A stretch of DNA of 64,000 nt. Origin: Anseranas semipalmata. Its lineage: Eukaryota > Chordata > Aves > Anseriformes > Anseranatidae. Location of the stretch: contig VXAA01003386.1 of the NCBI GenBank assembly GCA_013399115.1, positions 521,059-585,058 of the forward strand, written 5' to 3'. Under the pieces are notes generated by a model that worked only from the letters and a program-made list of their open reading frames with translations, had not been told where the DNA came from and ran no database searches. Shown piece after piece: positions 1 through 12,600 of this stretch. The position numbers and the translations under genes are program-made. How positions within the stretch are numbered: position 1 is the first letter of the stretch; the number at the start of each line of letters is the position of its first letter.

Positions 1-561
1 AACGGCTGCATCATCAAGATCATCAGGTCCACCAGCTCCATGGGTCAGAAGAACTTCTCTGCCCCACCAGCCCCGACCAACACATGCCCGCCCTCAACAT
101 CGTGCCAGCAGCAGGTCTACCAGCGGCAGAGCCACGGCTCCTCGCCCGTCGGAGACCCCGGCTCGCTCGTCCGCATCCCACCTCCACCCTCCCACGAGCG
201 CTCCTTGTCAGCCTACAGCGGTGGGCACAGGGCGAGCGCAGAGTACCTGCGGAACGAAGACATTACAACCAAACACCACGAGAGTGCCCTGAGAGACAGC
301 GACACGTCGATCTCCATCCCCTCGGTAGACCACGAGGAACTGGAGCGCTCGTTCAGCGGCTTTAGCATTTCCCAGTCCAAAGAGAATTTGGACATCCTTA
401 ACAACGGTTGCTATGCAGCCGTGGCCAAAATCAGACCCTACATCGCAGAAGGGGAATCAGACACCGATTCTGACCTCTGCACGCCCTGTGGCCCTCCTCC
501 CAGGTCAGCCACGGGCGAGGGACCCTTCAGTGACATGGGCTGGTCAGCCCCCAGGCAGTGA
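1..561 (+). CDS. KCNQ2: KCNQ2 (Kv7.2) last coding exon, C-terminal tail; 5' part outside window
   Basis: KCNQ2 forms the neuronal M-type potassium channel with KCNQ3, mainly at the axon initial segment. Only the distal cytoplasmic tail is here: frame 1 is open from base 1 and ends at TGA 559-561, giving 186 residues. Recognisable parts are the KIIRSTSS start, the proline-rich [14 protein letters not shown] stretch, and the ankyrin-G-binding motif at 295-393 ([19 protein letters not shown], then [15 protein letters not shown]). The tail ends with [20 protein letters not shown] and [13 protein letters not shown], close to human KCNQ2. The membrane, calmodulin-binding and tetramerisation regions must lie upstream of the window. 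The exon's own splice acceptor is not visible, so it may begin before base 1. There is no frameshift or internal stop. KCNQ3 and KCNQ5 share the motif type, but this terminus is KCNQ2-like, and CHRNA4 downstream on the same strand agrees with KCNQ2 synteny. Confidence 0.96.
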   Translation, partial: NGCIIKIIRSTSSMGQKNFSAPPAPTNTCPPSTSCQQQVYQRQSHGSSPVGDPGSLVRIPPPPSHERSLSAYSGGHRASAEYLRNEDITTKHHESALRDSDTSISIPSVDHEELERSFSGFSISQSKENLDILNNGCYAAVAKIRPYIAEGESDTDSDLCTPCGPPPRSATGEGPFSDMGWSAPRQ

Positions 562-920
562 AGCCTCCTCGCAGCCGCCGAGCCACGTCCGAGCACTGGC
601 AGCTGCCTGCTCCAGCTGTCCACGTCTCGAACTTCTCAAGGAGATAGACAGCTAAGGTCTTCCTCCATCTAGGACATCCTTAGCTGTCGGATACTTTCTT
701 GCAGCTTACTCTGGGAGGTTACAAGCAGGTCCAAGCCTGCAGCTGTGGAAGAGGTCACGGTGGCGAGCGAACTGGAGCCGTGAAGTCCAGATTTCTTTCA
801 TATTCTCTTTCTAAGATCATTAGGTGAAATTGTTTCATGGTTGAGGATAGGCAATTTGCAGTTCTTGGGAATTTTCAGAGCTGCGGGGCAGGAATAAATC
901 ACCCGGTCAGGGCTTTTGGA
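562..920 (+). other. KCNQ2: KCNQ2 proximal 3' UTR
   Basis: The sequence directly after the KCNQ2 stop codon must be transcribed 3' UTR. It has no splice signal I would trust and no long open frame. The first AATAAA (893-898) gives a plausible short end near 910-920. KCNQ2 transcripts in mammals have 3' UTRs of several kilobases, so the true end may be well downstream; that extension is inference. Confidence 0.55.
893..898 (+). terminator. KCNQ2: candidate proximal polyadenylation signal (AATAAA)
   Basis: This canonical hexamer lies 332 bases after the KCNQ2 stop. The stretch 930-957 is rich in GT (GGTGGCTG, GTGTTATGTGGG), which suits a downstream element. It is the best short-UTR candidate, but hexamers also occur by chance. 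Confidence 0.35.
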
Positions 921-2038
921 GGTCACAGTAACTGGTGGCTGACCAGTGTTATGTGGGAATTGCCATGCCATGGCACTGGTGACGACACCTTTAGGTATTC
1001 TGGAGTCACGGAATGAACACGTCTGTTTCTGGCTTAGACTTCAGGTCGCATGAAAATTACTGGGGTGTTTTTACTCTGTGGTTCTTCATTAACCATCAGG
1101 AAGGTGGTATAATTCCAATATAATACATGGAAATGTTGTGTAGGCCCCTGGAGGAGAGGGATGGTGGCTGGAATATTTGCATGTACAGAAGGCATGGCCT
1201 TAGAGTGGGACAGATAATAGGATACTGCTCTGAACCAGAATGGTTTGGAAATTGTCCTTGTCAAGCAGCTTAGGAAACTGAAAAATATGAGCTTGCATGC
1301 AAGACCAGAGACAACCCAGAGAGCAGAGAAATAAGACAGAGAAGGAGGACAAGAGACTATGTGGCTGGAATTTTCTATTTTAAAACATGTATTATATTTA
1401 ATTATCTCTCGTCCCGTTGACATGACCTGAAGGTGCTTTGGAAGCAAAGGCAAACCAAAGGCAACCCCTCTGGAGGGCTGTCGTGGTATAAAGCCGTTCT
1501 CGTGGCCAGCAGTGCTGTTGTGGAGTCACAGCAACACCAGCCCAAAGGGAGAGGGTGGATATGCAAGATGCTGTGGTCCCCGTGTTGCTGCGAGTTAAGT
1601 GCTGAGCTCCATCCTTTTGAAGCCCTGTTGGCCAGAGTGGGCCCTTTTCTTAAAGTTTGCATTGTGCCTGAACACTTTTGCACACACTAAGCCCCATGAA
1701 AATCTTCCCCACCTTCTTCTGCCCTGCCAAGAATCGCACACCCATGTCCTCTGGACGTCCTTTGGTTTGTTTGGATCCCTCGAGCTGAGTTAAGAGGTAC
1801 TTCTTTGTTTCTTTATGATCTTTCAGAAGCCTCTTATCTGTGTGTGCCTGCAAGTTGTGCCAATGCAAGTCTGCCCCATTTTGTTGTTTTTGTTTGTCTT
1901 GGAGAGACCATTGTGTTGCTATCAGGAACCTCAGCAGTGCATTCAGCTGGGGGAAAGCAAGGGGAAAAGTGATGCTCAAAGCTGCTTTGGGGACCAAAAC
2001 AAAGCCACAAAGTGATCCTTTACATGGATAGAGATGGC

Positions 2039-2062
2039 TTTTTTTTGTTTGTTTGTTTGTTT
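2039..2062. repeat. (TTTG)n microsatellite
   Basis: A T-run runs into about four tandem GTTT units. Confidence 0.85.
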
Positions 2063-2438
2063 CTGCAAGGGGATGGATCAGACAAAGTGTGTTGTGGTAT
2101 TCATCTCCAAGGCTAGGACACCACGGCCAGTGTTGTGCCTCTGAATCCTCCCATGCACCTGCAGCCCAAATCCCATGTGTGTTTTCTGCAATAGTCAGGG
2201 CTGTATCTGTGATTTCAAACCCCATCTCTCCTGTGTCGTACCAAGAGCTTTTTAAGGATACTTAGGTGACAGCTTCATTTCTGTGTGGCCTTTGAGAGGC
2301 TGAACATTGACTTGCTTGGGGTGAAGGGAGAATCACAGCCTTCTCTCCTCCTGTTTGCTTGGCAGCAACCAGGGGAGACCCAGGACTATTTTGGCCCTAG
2401 GGAAGATATGGGTGCAGTATGAGAGCTTGCAGACAGGA

Positions 2439-2444
2439 AATAAA
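2439..2444 (+). terminator. candidate polyadenylation signal (AATAAA)
   Basis: A canonical AATAAA 1.9 kb after the KCNQ2 stop. There is little GT-rich sequence just downstream, so it is weaker than the one at 893. Confidence 0.15.
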
Positions 2445-2620
2445 ACCACCCTTTTGCTACTGCTCAGGACCAACATGCAGGTCTTCACATGGGATTGAGG
2501 AGTGAGGAAAGGCTCTGCACAATTTTTTCTGCCATTTCATTATTCAGAATGGGAAAACATTTTTCATAGAGGGAACCTTGACTTCCAGCCTTGCTAGTTC
2601 CCTTCTTTCCAATTTGATCC

Positions 2621-2651
2621 TTTTTTGTTTGTTTGTTTGTTTCGTTTGTTT
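2621..2651. repeat. (TTTG)n microsatellite, interrupted
   Basis: Tandem GTTT units with one C interruption near 2,643. Confidence 0.85.
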
Positions 2652-3018
2652 CCTTCTGCGGTTTTTCCCTCTCTGATTTTGTTCCCAGGCTCCTTTTGGC
2701 TCCAGATTTCTTTGTGCAAAATGAAGCCAGTGATGTCCTTGACTTCCATACAGAGAAACCTTTTGCCTTTGAGTGCAAAATGGCTGTAGATTGTGCAGAT
2801 TTGGCATGTTGCAAAATTAGATACCTTCTGGCAGAGCAAGAAATGTCAGCAGGTCCCAAATCAGACTTGGAGGCACGTCTTTTCTAGTGGCCACAAGAAT
2901 GGACATGGCGTTGGGTGAGGCAAAAATCAACATTGGTTCAACCTGCTGCTTGCTGTGAATTTTCTCTAAATCAGAGATAACAAGATAACAAACATTTGTT
3001 GTCTCTCTCTTTTTTTTT

Positions 3019-3053
3019 NNNNNNNNNNNNNNNNNNNNNNNNNNNNNNNNNNN
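3019..3053. other. assembly gap (35 N)
   Basis: An unresolved run of N follows a CT-rich and then poly-T stretch, typical of a homopolymer where assembly failed. Apparent open frames across it are artefacts. Confidence 0.99.
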
Positions 3054-4874
3054 TTTCTGAGGCCTGCTGGAAATTTGGCACAGACACGTATAATATAAAG
3101 GCAGAAGCTCCAGGTGAGGATGAGGATGATGTTGTGCCATCCTATTACCACAAAGGTACATGCCTGGTCTTTAATATAGGAGACAAAATCAACAGGACTT
3201 CAAGGCACAACGTCTGTGGGCTATAATTTTCATTATGTCCTAAATTTGAAGTTCTGTTGGCTCTGTTTTGAATGTGCATTTCCTAGTTCTTACTGCAGAA
3301 CTTTTTCTCTTGCCCAGCTGGTGTTACACCCTTGAATGCAGATAATGCCGGGGTGTCCTGAGGAGCGGTTCCACTGTGTCCTCTGAGTTTTCCACATGCT
3401 GAAGTCTGTCAGTCTTTTACCTCCTTTAGGGACTGCATAGGAAGAAATGTGTTTTCCCTCCTCAAGTAAGTTACTACACTGAAGTTTATAAAGATCTCCT
3501 GACTCGTAGCTTTAAAAGGTGTTAGATTTGTCCCACAGTGATAACAGAAAATGGGTTTTATATCTGTGCAACACAGATTGCATCTTGCTGCTACAAATTT
3601 CATGGAGAATTGTTTGGAAGAGATAAGCAATATTGCACCCTTATTCATGGCATCATTTCAAAGAAATTCTGACCCTATGCCACCCTATCCACAGCCATGC
3701 CATAAATCACCACTTCTCATTCGTCCGGGCAAAAAGGCTTGACCTGGACTTTGGGGTTAAATTATACCAGAATTAACTCCAAATAATGCTCCTTATTTCA
3801 AAGAAATGATTCATGCCTGTGCGAATAGGAGCAGAGCCTGCTCTAACTGAAGATTTTGTTCCTTATCAACATAAGTCATTTTATTCCTGTTCTAAATCAT
3901 AGTCCAATACTCCCTGCAGTCTTCATGTTCAGTCCTTCAATTTCCCCATGCCCGTATCACACATTCCTGGTGATAATCTCCCCCCAAAAGTCTTAACCAC
4001 TAGATTAAAAGAAAATAACTCGTTTTTGCTTTGCTAATAAGGCAGTTTCAGTGATACAGACATCTAAAAAGGCATGCAGGCCAACTTTGTCCTGCTGCTG
4101 AGCCTCTCTTGGGCTGGTCTTTGTTCCCCTGTTCCTCCCATGTCTGGTTCCGTATTTTTTGGCAGACATTGAAGGACTGAAACAAGTTTTAGACCATGCC
4201 AAGTGTGGACAGAGGAGAGCTGAAGAACGTGTGATGGCCAAATTTCCAGCAGGCCATCTTGAACTGCTCTGGGGGTGCCTGTGCCCACACGTGCACAGAG
4301 CCTGGTTTCAAGATGCAGAAGGTGAAGCTGTGGCCTTGAACCAGAGCCCAGGATCTGGTCTCCAAGAAACTTTTGGACTTTTTTTTTTTTCAAAATCTGG
4401 GTCTAGGTCTGGAGAGAAATACTACAGATGACCCCACCTGCAGGATGGGGCAATCTCTGAGACCGGGACCTGGACTCCCAGTCAGTTTTTGGGTGCTTCA
4501 AGTCCACGCATGAGTTCAAGTTGTCTGAGCAGTTCGTGCCTCTGAACAAGAGATCTGGCCAGATTTGCAAGCTCTGTGCAGGTGGCCTTTCATAACGTGA
4601 CCCTGAGACATAAGAACAAAGCACTAGCCATAAGTCGAATTTCCCAACATTTGGGAAGGGACTTTAATGTTACTCAAGTGCAGATTTTGTATGTGAATTT
4701 CCTTGTTGACTCATTTTCTTATTAATAATTTTTAGAACAAAAATATCAAGGAACTCATTGAAAAAAAAAGCTCTCGTTCAGCTCAGAAAGCCATTACATT
4801 TCTTTAGACAGACTATGCGATAGACCAGGTTTTCTAAAACTGTATTTTGTTTCAAATGCTGCTTAATAGATCCA

Positions 4875-4880
4875 AATAAA
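4875..4880 (+). terminator. candidate distal polyadenylation signal (AATAAA) in an AT-rich block
   Basis: AATAAA sits in an AT-rich stretch (about 4,620-5,000) followed by T-rich sequence at 4,920-4,970. The block resembles the end of a long vertebrate 3' UTR, and the distance (about 4.3 kb from the stop) suits a long KCNQ2 UTR. There is no direct proof. Confidence 0.22.
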
Positions 4881-7800
4881 TTCTGCAGGGCCATTGCTAT
4901 TTACAGATAAATAGGTATATTTTTACATTTTTAATTGATTTTTAAGATTTTAAATTCTGTGAATTTTTAGAACGAGTTTGTATAATCTACCTGAGAAGCC
5001 AGAGCATCACTGCAGATACAAGTGTTCCCCTTCCTATCAAGTTACCCAAGAGAAAGGAAAAACATATTTGCTCGTATTTTTCTCAGGAGGGAGTTAGTGC
5101 AAACCTCATTTCCCTTATATCCTCAGACCATTATGGTCACAGCACCATTATTGCTAAAAACAAAATGAAAGCATTAAAAGAGAAACTAAAGTTTCTGTCC
5201 TGCAGAGGCCAGAGGAGGAAGTCCAGAGTTAGGTTCAACCAGCAGGTGAGCACTGGTGCAGCCACCTCATCGGGGCCAGATGGGCTCCAGGAGAGCATTC
5301 AAATGGTGGCATGAAGTAGGATTTTCTTGTTTCTCACCCAGAAAGGCTGCTTCTTGCCTGAATAAAAACTGCTATGGCCTTGTGAAAAATTCATCTTACA
5401 GGAGACCAGAAGATGATACTGGCTTGCTTCAGGACTCCCCTTGTAAGAAATTCCTTAGGAATATATGTGAGTTACCCCACATAAAGACCCGTAGCATTAA
5501 GAATTTTATTGAGATCTCATGTTAAAAAGCCCAGGAGCAGGCTGAATCTGTTTCTCCATCCATGCTTGTGTGAGCCTTCAGGTCAAGTGAGCCGCTGAGC
5601 CTCCATCCTTTCCTCCCGGGACACCGGTCCCTTGTGTCAGCAGTGCTCCGAGCCACGACCGCGCGCCCTTGTCCTCCCGCACCCGCTCCCCCTTGTGGGT
5701 CAGCGTTTTCTGTTTTGGTCAGCTTCCTTTCCATGAACCAGGAACAAGGAAATCAGATACAAAAGCTCCTTCACCTGCACGTAACATTGAGGCTGCGACG
5801 TGGAGGGATGTGGCATGGGGGTGTAAAAGCAGACTCTTGCTTTTAGCACACAAACTTTTCTGCGTCACAGCGCAAAAGCTGCTTAGGGCAAGGCTGTGGG
5901 TTGGTTGTTTTTTTAACAATAACAATAGGGGTTTTTAAATATAATGATAATAATAACGCATAGGAATCTTCTTTAGTATATCTTTAGTGTTTGATGCCCC
6001 AGTGACACAATACTGCTTGCCTTATATTAGTGTCTAGAGGGAGAGGGATTACACACGTTTTGATACAGTATTAATCACGCTTGTAATTTAGGTAGCAGCA
6101 AGGAGCGGCTGCTGCAGCAGGAGCAGCCGAGTCCTTTTTAATGTATGAATGTGCTTTCCGGACTATCTCACTGACTGTACTCTCAATTTTGCCTGCTACT
6201 GCATGCAGCCTGAGATGAGTAGACAGCAATACGCTCCAGCTGTATCTGCACTCCCAGATTGCTGTAGTACCTGAAGAAATAACATTGCCAAAAGTATCAT
6301 TTTTGGGAGAGGCCATCCTCCCAGAGACCCATCACATAGGGTGCTGCGGTGCTTCTGTAGGTAACACTGATATACCAAGTGTCTTTCATGCTGTGACTGA
6401 TCATTGTCCCATCTCTCTGACAGAGCATGCACAAGCCCCACTTCTACTTCTTGTTAATAGGGGGTAAAAACCACGTTTGTAGCCTGTGGTTCACTGAAAT
6501 GTGTACATGGGGAGAAAGTAAGAAAAAAATGTGAATTGTATTGGCTGTGCATAACAACCTCCTTTCCACCCAGATGCCTCTGAAGAAGAGCATCCCAGAT
6601 CTTCTTTTCCAAGAGTTTGGAGGAGCAGGCAGAGCAGGGCAGGCAATGCCAAGGGCAGAGGCCTGGCCTTCATTTAAGAGATGCCATTTGATCCCACATG
6701 TGTGGGACTTGCCATATTTCTAGTTCCCACAGGGCTCTCTCGCCTGCACCCAGCTCTGGTGTACGTGTGCGTTTGTGCCTGCAGCCCAGCCCAAGGGGCA
6801 GGGGTGAATGTGACTCACAGACTTTGGAAACCCTTTTTGGAGATTTCATCGATGCCTGTCTACAGCACTTGGGGATCTTGGGGACCCTGCAGCTGTGCCA
6901 TATCCGTACTTCATGGAAGCATCTCTTCCTCTCCTTATGGCGGGGCACTGAGCTGCCTTCATATCATCATAAAAGTTTTGCTGCTCTTCTCCCCGCTGTG
7001 TTAGCAGACTCACAAGGCCTTCAGGGTTTGCTCACATTGCTGGTGTTGCAGTCTCTTGTGTCTCTTGTGTTGCTGCTGCAATCTAGTTTTACACTGGTCC
7101 TGTGTCCTCACCTTCCTGGTCCAGACAATGTACAAGTGAACACATAATGCTAGAACTCTGCTCTGAGGCTTTCTTTTGGCCTTGCATCTCTAGATGCCCC
7201 AGAGAGACTTTATGCCTTGTAACATGACAGTTTTGCTTTTTCTTGGTAATTTATTTGCTTCTTTGTTAAGCCACCATGGCCTCAACACATCCCTCGTTTG
7301 TTCTGCTGGAGCCTCCAGTGCAGGGATGCATGGGGTCTCTTTTGCCCCTCTGTACAGCACCCTGTAAGGGTTTGTCCCCTTGGCTAGAGCTGATTGCAGT
7401 GAAATGGGGATGGGGTTGAGTTCTGGTTTTCATGCCAAGTTGAACGTCTCAGAGAAGAGTTCACAGACTCTAACAGTGTCGATGCATTTGCTCCCTGAAG
7501 AAAGAGCTGCTTTCCAGAGCCTGGTCTCCTTCAGTGGTGCACACGTGTGGCTTTGCATGCCACGCTCTAGCTTGGTGACAGACACAGAAAGCAGCTAGTC
7601 CAAGCTGTGCTATTTCCAAAGCTGCCAGTGAACCTGGAAGCATCTTCTCTTCTCCTAATTTCTGTAAATACAGCCTGAGATTAGTTGTTCAAGCAGCATC
7701 TGTTTGCCTAGTCCTGAGAAACTTGAGCTAACTGCAACTACAAAGCTTTCAAAAACTCAGTGCCAAGCTCAGGCTAGATTTCACCTGCAGCTACACCTAT

Positions 7801-9597
7801 AATGTTAGGGCAGGGTTAATGGTTTCAGGTACAAACCAATGCAAACTCTCTAGTTGGGATGGTTCTGGCCCAAAACTAGGGCTGAATGTCACCCTGCCAT
7901 TTGACACTGCTGTCCATGGAGGCAGGGAGAAGCTCCCTCCATCCCACTCCACGCAAGAAAAGGTTGGCACAAACCTTGCAACCCATGATGAGAAAATGCC
8001 TCCATGTTTTAGCATGCTGTGGGCACCTCCCATTAAAGTAGAAGCAGCATTTCACTGTAACCTCTTAAACCTGACCAACACAGTGACTATGACCCGGTAT
8101 ATCACACGTGCAGTGATGCTCATGAAAGACATTTATTACAGATGTGAGTACGGAGGGCTCATTCCTCTAGCATCTCTGTAGACATTGAGTTCAGTCCTTG
8201 CTGATAGCCTCAGGAAAAGTCATCAAAGCTGGTGACAGGACTCTTCTGTGCTGCCTGGTTATCCACACTGGTCCAGCATCTTCCCTGGAGCTGAAGTTGC
8301 TCCTGTCAGCAGGCAGGACATGGACCGTTCTGTGTTGGTTATTCTTCCCTACTACCCGACCCCAAACCCTAAATCTTGAATTAGGAATTTTCTTCTTCTT
8401 TATTTCCTCCAAAAAATCACATACCTGAGACTTTCAGGAACACAGGTGAAACAAGATACAGCTGATAATTAATTAAATCAAGAGCAGATTTTAAACATAG
8501 TTGCAGTTGCTGTGAGGAATATCAAATGCTTTAGGAGATTCAATAAATTATTCTCATAAATGTTTTATTCTTTTATCAGTAATTTGTATAGGTGGGTGCC
8601 ACTGTTCTTATACAGCAACACCCCGTACACTAAGACTATACTTCTGTTTCTCCAGTATAGCCATTGTGTTTATGAAATTTATCTTGCTTAGTGTCACTTT
8701 GGCACAGTATCCACATATACTGCACACAGGTTGCACATTACATGCCAAATGCTGATAGGTATCCTTACATGTAATAGGCGTATGTGTGTTGAAGAGGCAC
8801 CAAACAAAGTCTTACCTGCCTGTTTAGTGGTGTGACTCAACATAACTGGGACAACAGGAAAACGAAGATCCTGTTTTTTTAAGAAATACACTGCATTCGA
8901 ATGCTTCTTTAACCACGTTTTACCAGGAAGCTAAAATAAGTGAGATTGTTTCTGCAATGTTACTTAAAAAATACCGGAACAAATCAAACACAGCCCTAAA
9001 ATACTCAACTGCTGCATTTCTATGTATTCTTCATTGCTGTTCATCTGAACTGTAAATTCTGTACAGATTGAATGAAGTTCACAGTTTGTCATAACCTGCA
9101 AGATAAAAGGACAACACAACTTTGGCTGCAAAAGCGTGTGTTGTTTGCACACATGCACGTGCATATTGCTGTACGTGTATGTGTATACAGACACACACAC
9201 ATACATGTCTTCAGGCAGAAAAATTTGCATCTAAGATGCACAGGGGAAAAAAAGTTCTTTCTTTGGTGGTGAGAGAGCGGGTAAAACCAAATAAAAGACT
9301 TTTGATAATGTATTTCTATCAAAAAGGAAGACTCCAATTGCCCCTATACTGAGATTTCACCAACCTCATCAAAGGATTCCCCCTCTAGCATTTAATTTTG
9401 CCCTTATTTTCACAGCTACAAGATTGGGTAGAACTTATCCTTCAGTGTTTAACCTAAATCAAACAAAAGCTGGAAAAGCTAACCTTTCCAGTTAAATGCT
9501 GCTGGATGCCATTAAAAAAATTGTAATCAGATTTTTGCTTTAGCCTGAAATACATCACTAGTTTCAAAGTTACACTTATAAGAGTCATTTAAGTCCC

Positions 9598-9614
9598 TTT
9601 TTTTTTTTTTTTTT
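9598..9614. repeat. poly-T tract
   Basis: An uninterrupted run of 17 T. Confidence 0.9.
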
Positions 9615-12600
9615 CCTAAGCGAATGGTATGCTCTCTGCTGGAGTATGTTGCCGCTTCCCTGAGATACCTTGAAGCTATCACAGTTTATAGCAGGATCTG
9701 GCTCATTTGGCTTTAACTGGTCTAGAAATGGTTCATGCACTTGTCCTGATGATGAGCTAAGAGGTGAATTTTGTGCTGGGATGGGCTGTTGTCATGTTGC
9801 GTGAGTACAGGTGCTGCACGCCCTCGCCTCCCGCTCATAAAAATCTCAGACTCAGTTGAGCATTGAAGTTTGGTTGTCCTTTAGAAAGCAAAGGCAGCTG
9901 CTGCTTTGCTTCCTTTAATTTGCTCTGTTGCCTTGGCTTTTTTGCACTTTTGTTTCATCTCCAAAGAATCTCTCATAATGCCTTTGGTACTTATGTACAA
10001 TTTTCAAACATTTTGTATGTATTGAATGGTACACACTTTCTCTTGTAATATAGCAATCGGACTTTTTTTTTTTGGTGAATGTGTAATTTCCTCTGTACAT
10101 TTCAAACATGACTTTGTGCAATGTACATTTTATAGGGACAGATGCCAAGGGAATGACCTGTAGTTTTCTAAGGGAACAGCTAGGAGACGAATGACACAGA
10201 CACAGACAGCTTTACACTAGCACTGTGGAACAGCAACGTAGCCCAGACTTACACAGAAGCATTGAGCGTGACACACAGTGTACCTTCACATGAATGACTG
10301 TGGCAGCTGCAAAACTGTATATGTGTGATAGAAACAACAGCGACGGTTGCAATCAGAAGGGAAATGGAGGAAAATTAAATAATCACACTCATTAATTTAA
10401 GCCTCAAAGCATCAGAATGGAAAATTTGCATTCAGTAAAAATACTGAATTAATGGTTAATGATTTAACTTTCATGAGATGAAATACACATTTATTTTTCT
10501 TTGCACTTCTTCAGTTTACTTCATTTGTTTGTTTGTTTCTCGTGGTTTCTCAGTGCTTTGGGGACATATTTAACGTGGGACATATTCAGGAGGTGTAAGA
10601 TGGTGGCTGAGGGTCCTGGCATTAAACCTGCACACCTTACTCTCTTAATTCTAACTTTAGACAACGCTCTTCTTTCTGATGTCTAAAATCAAGCTCAGAA
10701 ATCTCAAGTGCCCTCAGTGACAAGGACACCATCCATTTGGGGTCCTCTAAAACTATTGATTTTCTTAAGGTCTGACATCAGCCATGTCCTGACAGATAAA
10801 GGATGGTTCCTGTAGGTGTTTGCCCCCCATGCCACTTATCACCATGCTCAAACTGAGGCTGGTGTCATCCAAGTAGGCTCAGAGCCAAGGAATGGCACCT
10901 TTATCTGTCCCACAAGCTATCTTGCTTACCAGGCATCAGTCCTAAATTAAGAAAGCGCATACTGGATTTTGAAGAGCTCTCTCTAGAGACAAAGTGGATG
11001 GACTGATGGTATTTTCCATAGCAAGGCTGGATGATGAAACAGCAGTTTCATTTTGCAAGAGAAAAAGTAAAAGCAAAATCCATCCCTCCACACTGATATT
11101 TATCCAGAAAGATGAAGTAGGAGAATCGAGAGGAATGACTGCTTGGATTTTATAAAGCCTACCAGTCACTTGGACGAGGCAGTGAAACAAGCTTGGCAGA
11201 ACAGCTCGCTTCAGGCACGGCAGCCCCTTGGTTGTACCAGACAGCTTGGCTCCAAGCCTTTAGCGGTGCCCATCCTCCCAGAAGCTATTAAAGAAACCCA
11301 GGTGCGAGCATTTCCCAGATGATATGGCAAATTAAGGTGTACTTAAATAACATCGTTATATTTTATCTCATTATGTTTCTTACCAGTGAGATAAACAGGA
11401 AAATTCTCAGCTTGCTAAATCACATTTCCCTGTCATCTGAATATGCTTAAAGCCAGGCTCTTTCCTGATGCAGTCAAAAAGTCCCTTGTAATGTATATAC
11501 GGTGTGCTTATTGCATACTTGCACAAACAATACCTGTCAGTGGGATGTATACCATTCCAGCCCTGGGCACTGTCCTGCATGATGGACTCCATTTTCCTTT
11601 CCAAAACTGTGCAATAACTCAGTGGTAGAACCATGAATGAAATCTCTCCTATCCATTTAACACTGCTGCACCACTGCTCTGGAGCACAACTTCCCTCTGT
11701 TGACTTCTTGGCAGCAATCTCCTATTTCCGTCAATAGTAACATAATGGGGGGTTTGGACAGAAAGTATCTTTCTGGAAAGCAAAACCTCAGCAAAGGTGG
11801 TTGCTGTTTTCTTTTAGCTGAACTCTCCTTTTAATAATGCATAGCTAAACAGAAAGACAGACATCAAATGGAGTGCAAGGAAGAGGAAGAGGGCAAGGGA
11901 CACACTTTAAAAGATAATGTAATTTGGCATGAATAAGGAATTGAGTGAATAACAGAATGTGATTTTTCACACAAAACTCATCAGCAAATTTTTTATCTCC
12001 TTGCCATTGATAGACTCTTAACAGGGGGCAATTCACAGGTGAGATTTTTGGATATAACTGAATAGCCAGGGAGGTTATGCTTTAAACCAATTAATTCAGA
12101 TGTTAAAGGAAACAAGCAAATGTCTATCTCTTCTTTCCCCTTTGGCTTTCAGGGATTTGTCAGCTTCAGTTGAGTCAGTGCCATTCTTTACAAAACTTCA
12201 GGTACTCCCCCGTGACCAGGCCTGTTAATTACAAATTTCCTGATGTTTTATTGAGCAAATGTTTTAGCTGCACTGACACACTTTATCACTCCAACTTTCA
12301 AGTACCAAAACTGAGTAGGAATACTTGCACTTTCTTTATCTCCCTCTGCCACTGTTCAGCACTGCTGCAAGTCTTTTGTTGGTCTGGTGTGTGTTTAATT
12401 TTTTCAGCTTTCTGTTCAATTCCTTTTTAATCACAAAAGCACTGTGTAGGTTTGGGGCTGGTTCTCCCTACTAAGACACAAATGAGGTTCCCATATATTC
12501 TGGTATCCTGATATCTTCTTTAGAAGACAAATGCTACAATGTGTTTTTTTTTTTTCTTCTGACTCAGCTGAAGCTTTTACTGAAATCAGAGCATTAAGGA

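Noticed and set aside
1650..2225. 191-codon open frame on the minus strand
   Set aside because: No recognisable domain, low-complexity stretches, and it overlaps a TTTG microsatellite. Probably a chance frame in or after the KCNQ2 3' UTR.
2817..3226. Open frames crossing the N gap
   Set aside because: The N run is unknown sequence, so continuity of the frame is an artefact.
7905..7930. Possible RE1/NRSF site (GCTGTCCATGGAGG)
   Set aside because: Only the left half resembles the reverse-complement RE1; the TGCTGAA half is missing.
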